Source: Polytrichum commune
Taxonomy: Eukaryota; Streptophyta; Polytrichopsida; Polytrichales; Polytrichaceae
Length of the DNA: 64,000 nt
Direction: 5' to 3'
Assembly (NCBI GenBank): GCA_950295325.1
Contig: OX485806.1
Coordinates: 23,314,001 to 23,378,000 of the forward strand
In this document: in pieces, positions 58,801 to 64,000 of the stretch
How positions within the stretch are numbered: position 1 is the first letter of the stretch
Layout: every line of letters starts with the position of its first letter
Notes under the pieces: model-generated
Databases searched by the model: none
Told to the model about the DNA's origin: nothing
The model's input: only the letters and a program-made list of their open reading frames with translations
Made by a program: the position numbers and the translations under genes

Positions 58801-61800
58801 GGATGCCAATATATTAGCATTGAAGATAGTATGGGTTTTAGTATATCCCGTTAGCGAGGATTTTTTGGCCTCATATTTTGCATGGAGTACCTCTCCTACT
58901 CACAGATTGTTTCCAGGCTCATAATTCACCATGCATTTGTTTATTTCACTTTTTGCATACACGTTTAGGAAGAGTCTTCACCTTCTTGGGGTTGTGTGGT
59001 TTCATTATGTGCACCCCAAAGAGTTGCCTCTGGGTTTCTGTGGCCTTGTTGATCTTTTGGCAATGAAATAAAGTGGTGAAAAAAGGGAAGGGTGACGGGC
59101 AAAATGGCAATCTACCACAGTGAATTTGTCGGTGGTTACTGTAGAATTATCCTCATGAGGCTCATCAGTGGGTCCTTTTTAAGCTATTATAACACACATC
59201 TTCCCAGGTCACCTGCTAATAATGCGGCCAAACGCGTTGCTTGTAAACGTCATGGAATATTCTCCTAATTGACGTAATTCTCTGCAAATATTCTCCTTAT
59301 TGACGTAATACAATAGAACCGTCGGCTTGAGGTTGAAGAAACGCCGTTCCCTTTTGATGGAAAAGAAAATATGCCATTCTTCGTAGCTTCTTCGACAATT
59401 TGAAGTTCGCAAACATCATGACTTTGCCTTCAAGTGACCCCCACTTCAAATTATGCCACTATTCCACACGGACACTACTCCCATGCACGTTTCCGTGCAC
59501 CGGTGCTTACATGTGAGGTGCTCATGTGGAGGAGGCCACATACATTCAACAACCCCGGTTTCAAAACGGAGTTTGGTAAGTCAACGTAACACATTTGCAG
59601 CCTTCACATGTGCCTAACTTCGAGGAGTTTGGTTTCAAGGTTGCACCCTCTTTTATTGGGTATAAACATCTAGTTTCAACTCCAACCTAAGACAACGGTT
59701 TTGCAAGTTTTAAAACCTCCACTGCTTATCGGAGTTGAAAATAGACGGTTTTAGTTCTCCTCCCCCCCCCCCCTCCTTTTCACTAAAATCATGATTGTAG
59801 TCTCTCTAGATTCTTTGGAGTTCCCATAAGTCATAGGTGCACTATCCTCGGTCAAAGGACGAGTTGTGTACACCAATACGTGCAATAAGGTTGACTTTGC
59901 ATACAGGTGTAGCAGGTCAAAAGGCGATGTGAATAGGCGTCATTTTTGACCTATGCAAATCATCTTGGGTCAACTTAACCAGATCACAAAAAAAACTGTT
60001 AATTCTATTTATCCATTTGTATAGTGATCGCCGTACAAACATATTTCGTATATTTTGTAAATGTGATAATAGATATTCAAAATAGTGTCTAATGTTGATA
60101 AATTAGCGTGGGTCAACCTAATTGCACATATGAATGTCGAAACTCACTTCTTGTTACTTATCCAAATCATGTTTATGAATCACACACTCAAATGAGAAGA
60201 GAGAAAAACTTCGGTCTCCGGAGAAGACCGACGTGAATTAAGTGTCTGTTCGATCCACCCCCAATCCGATGCCCACATGACAAAGGTATGGAAGTAAAGA
60301 TCTACTCCCCTCTTTCGAGAGTAGACACTATAGTCACAATTAACTAGTAACAAGGACCAAAATGGTTAGTGTTTTAGGTATCATTAATATGAGTTTGGTC
60401 ACCGAGTCCCTAGTTCATTATTGATTACTTGAATGAAGTAGCTTTGGTTTTAGTATTTGTTTAGCTTTAACTATGGGGGATCTAGTGTTTGGGGTAGCGG
60501 TTGGTGGTTCTCTATTCTTCTTTTGTGGAGGAGGATAGACATAGCATATTTTATAGCGATAGTATTGATGTTTTGAAAGGTATTTTTAATGATAGGCATA
60601 GATATTTTGAAATTATTTTCGAGTGATTTCATTGATGGAATGTGTGTAGTGACTATGGCGCCTGCAGTGACTCAAATGAGAATGTAAGATCGTTTGATAA
60701 GGCCTCCCGTTGACCATGCACAACCCTCATCCAATGACATTGCATTAACATTAACATTGCACGTTTGATCTCATGTAGGATGGTACCTTCATGTAAGGTA
60801 GGGTGCATGTCCATCGAGAAGCGAAAACGTAATGTTGATGTCACCTTGGTACCACCCACGTCAACTAGGTACACTCAATAACTATGATCTTTAGTGTTAC
60901 TACATTAACTTTTTGGATGACACTTCTTATAAATAAGTGAACGAATATTGCCATGGAGGATGGATGAGTTCATCCATTGGCCAAAACCTTACCTTCTCTT
61001 GTCACAAACTTTGAATTTTCAGACCCCCAGTTGTATGTAACTTTGCGTTCGCCCTTGCAAAACAAGTGATATTCAAGTTGAGTATTGTTCATTTTGCAAA
61101 GGTGGCCCAAAATAAATAGGATGTCATTTTTATATAGTTCCCAAAATTTTTGGAAACACTCTAGTGTTGAATAATGTAGAAAATTGTTATGATTGCTTAT
61201 GACAATAAACATTCAACTCATCATCCATCCATCCATAATATCAACACATATTAAATAATGCATTGATGTTCAATCAATGTCTCCTTGTCACTCAGCATGA
61301 ACATGGTGCATTGAGGGTGCATTCCACGTGTGTCATTTAGGAGCCATCAAAAGTTTAAATTTTGTGTCGAATGTTTAGTATCAAAGTGATGGCGTGTTGA
61401 CATTAAATATCACCTTTTTGACAAGTCCTAAATGATGATGGTTTGTCCAATGTCCAATGTTCCATGTTGGAAGAGCATGACATGTTAAATGGTCATATAG
61501 GTCCCCCAATTATGTTGACTATTGAGCCTAGAGTGATTATTGTGTATTAAGCCAAAACTAACCACATATCACTAGAAAATAGGTGTCCAATTAAGATAAG
61601 TAATCAAATTAGGCATGTTTATCATAAGTAGTGTATACATAGGTTATTAAAGATATCGATAAAATACGAAGGACCGAGGGCACTATTTCAAGGCTTGACT
61701 ATCTCAATATGTGCAGCCTCCCTTCACAACCATCCAAAAAGGTCAAGAATTCGGAATTGAATTCAAAGCATGCACATATTGCATGAGCTAGTGCAAAGAA

Positions 61801-64000
61801 CTCCATGAGTGAGCTTGGAGTATTGAGTATCGTCCCACAAAAGGCACTGAGGGCCAACTCACCTACCGCAAGGTAAGGCACTAAACCCTACGTTGGTGCC
61901 AAGGAACTCTTGAATAGGACAGGGGCAATGGGCTTAACCTCACGTCAATAGAAATTGATGTTCATATTTCTTTTCTTTACTAAGGGCCGTGTTGATGTAT
62001 ACATTACAAGTCATTGGTTTTGACAGTGACATCCACATGCCCACCGTACATACCATGAGAAACATCCCAAAAGTCTGAATTGCCTTGGATAGTGAGTGCT
62101 ATGACAACTACATTAAATTGTCGCCTTTAGCAGTGTGGGCTAGAATAACGAGAATTAATATGAGGCATGTGAAAATTAAACCCAAGTCAAATCTCTAGCT
62201 TCAAATCATTAGTGCATGCCACATTAATTGTTGTCTTGGAAAATTGATGTGAATTCATATTCTAATTTTATGCTACATTTGATGTAAGGTGTTAGGAAGA
62301 CTTTGGTAAAGACTTAGGACCTTGGACTCACGTTATTTTGACATTGACTAGACACTTAGAATGCCCACATTCATTATTACGCATTGTCCCACCCACACTA
62401 ATAGGACAATCTAGTGTATATAACTTTATGTGTAGACGTTAGGTTTTGGTGGGCCATCTTCTTGTCATCACATTCACGTTGGTGGTTTGTCTTTGACACT
62501 TAGTTCTTAATCTTAGTGAGTCTCATTACATGTTGAGTTGATTAGGTGTTTGTACCTCGAACAAGGGCATTACTAGTCATAACATGGTGAGTTCCAATAG
62601 AAAGGACAAACTTACCTCTTATTGTAAGTCATGAGTCTCTCACAATGAGTTTCATTACGCAATGACATTGAGATGACGCCATAGTTGCTTCTTCCTTGAG
62701 GCATAGGCTAATCGTTCCCTTTACCTAAATTTGACTTGACCAATACATTATAACGAATTTACTGTTGTAGTTGCTTGTACCGTCAAGGCTAATCAAAGAT
62801 TTAAGTAAAGGAAATTGTGTTTTTTGTTTACTCTCATTATTACCAATCTCGTGGCATTCAATTGCCCTCACGTGTTAACATGATTTTAGTGTTGAACTTA
62901 ACTAGTAGAGATAGTCTTGAATTCTCCAAAACCTAACTAGAGGGAGAGAGAATTGACGCCAATTGTATGTTGGCATGAATGGTGTTAAAATGAAAGCCTA
63001 GCTAAACTTTTTATTATCTTTAGTGTGGGTTCTATTGCTCTAAAGTTTTGTCACTAGTCTACTTAATATCGAAGTGGAGCACGTGACTATAGTAGAATAC
63101 CACATTAAAATTTTAAGAATATTGATTGGTGTAGGGTGAAAGATATTGCAGTTCATAATTTAATGCGAGCTCTACAAAAGATAATCCAAAACACAACGTT
63201 CATATCAAGCAATGGTGGCATCAAGGCATGACAACCCCATGACAGACAATAGTGAGTTTTGTAGAGACTTTTTCACTTTGAGAGTGGTGGCAACACGGTG
63301 TGCAAGGAATGGTGGTAATACAATGTTGGCAGAAACCCACACAATGGTTCAAGTGGACAATATTTATATTACTAAGCCACTTGTTTCACATAAATCTTCA
63401 ATTAAAGAGCATGCCACCCTAATTTGATGACACATTATTTAAGCAATGTGGGAGCACCATCCATACTAAAGAGAAGAAATAATTAAGTTTATAATACGCC
63501 AAGTGTCAATTCTCATCATTGGCAAACAAGTTTTTTGACAATTTGCTCAAAGTTCAAAGTTTCATTGTATGCAAAAGGTTGATTGGATTTTATGTACAAT
63601 AGTATGTTGGAAAGATCTTGGAAATAGCGACAACATATACTCTTCAACAAATGCATAAAATAAATATTTGAGAAAGATGTGAGCAACATGTGAATTTAAC
63701 TTGAAACCTCAATAAATGGTTGAGTGGAATCCATGTTTTGGTTGCTTGAATTTATTGGAACATTGTGTACCAAATTTTGTATATCAAAATGATTGTAAAG
63801 ATTACACTTACTCCAAGACCCATACGAGACCATCTAGTTCTAGTTGCATCAAAAAAACATGAGCAATAAAACGAAATAATAAGAGGAAACATTTCACATG
63901 TCTCAATCAAATATGAACTAAATACTAAATAACCAACAAGAGGAGACTGGATGACGAGCATCAAGGGTGACAAATCATCCACCTACTTGAATTGATTATC
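58801..64000. other. Gene-free AT-rich interval to the window edge
   Basis: No open frame here looks conserved and I see no RNA gene. A 12-C run lies at 59762-59773. Nothing further is supported. Confidence 0.5.

Noticed and set aside
1-64000. Organelle origin or prokaryotic operon
   Set aside because: Spliceosomal introns with consistent phases, MITEs and telomere units indicate nuclear eukaryotic DNA; no tRNA or rRNA gene was recognised.

Overview
The window is nuclear DNA of a plant-type eukaryote. The signs are spliced genes with GT-AG introns, a Mediator subunit with a plant-like MED15 C-terminus, a class-3 lipase, a Stowaway-type foldback element, other elements with TNA or TA target duplications, and blocks of the plant telomere unit CCCTAAA inside the chromosome. 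A seed-free land plant is my guess; nothing here fixes the species. Gene density is low and most of the DNA is AT-rich repeat.

Layout. From 1 to 6.3 kb there is one host gene, a MED15-like Mediator tail subunit on the minus strand with eight coding exons that I could join in frame. From 6.3 to 21.4 kb there is no convincing intact gene, but several mobile elements are resolvable to the base: two PIF/Harbinger-type nonautonomous families, one nested inside the other twice (7.0-8.4 and 12.0-13.3 kb, with an empty copy of the outer one at 58.0-58.6 kb), a Stowaway-type foldback at 16.4 kb, and a third foldback family. From 47.9 to 50.0 kb lies a two-exon acetoacetate-decarboxylase-like gene (plus strand), and from 50.5 to about 54.6 kb a diacylglycerol-lipase-like gene (minus strand). 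From 54.6 to 64 kb I see only repeats.

The main discovery is 21,447-46,438. A perfect 23-bp inverted repeat, with matching GGGAACG motifs just inside and TATG directly outside each end, brackets about 25 kb. Inside are (i) a seven-exon, 1,756-codon minus-strand gene joining a ParB/DGQHR-like region, a very acidic linker and an FCP1/NIF-type HAD phosphatase-like domain; (ii) a small coiled-coil gene on the same strand; (iii) a plus-strand gene with a DDE/RNase-H-like core of the type I associate with DUF7869 proteins, broken by one in-frame TGA; and (iv) over 20 copies, counting worn ones, of a GC-rich palindrome (arms CCCACGGGTG and CACCCGTGGG around a 2-base centre). By eye I find this palindrome nowhere else in the window. 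Nearly all copies lie in introns or flanks of the element's genes; one is translated in frame. The two main genes point away from each other across an 11-kb centre (30.6-41.9 kb) that has no palindromes and looks like later repeat insertions.

I read this as a large, degraded, multi-gene DNA transposon. A ParB-like protein encoded beside many palindromic sites invites comparison with bacterial ParB-parS, but that functional link is inference only.
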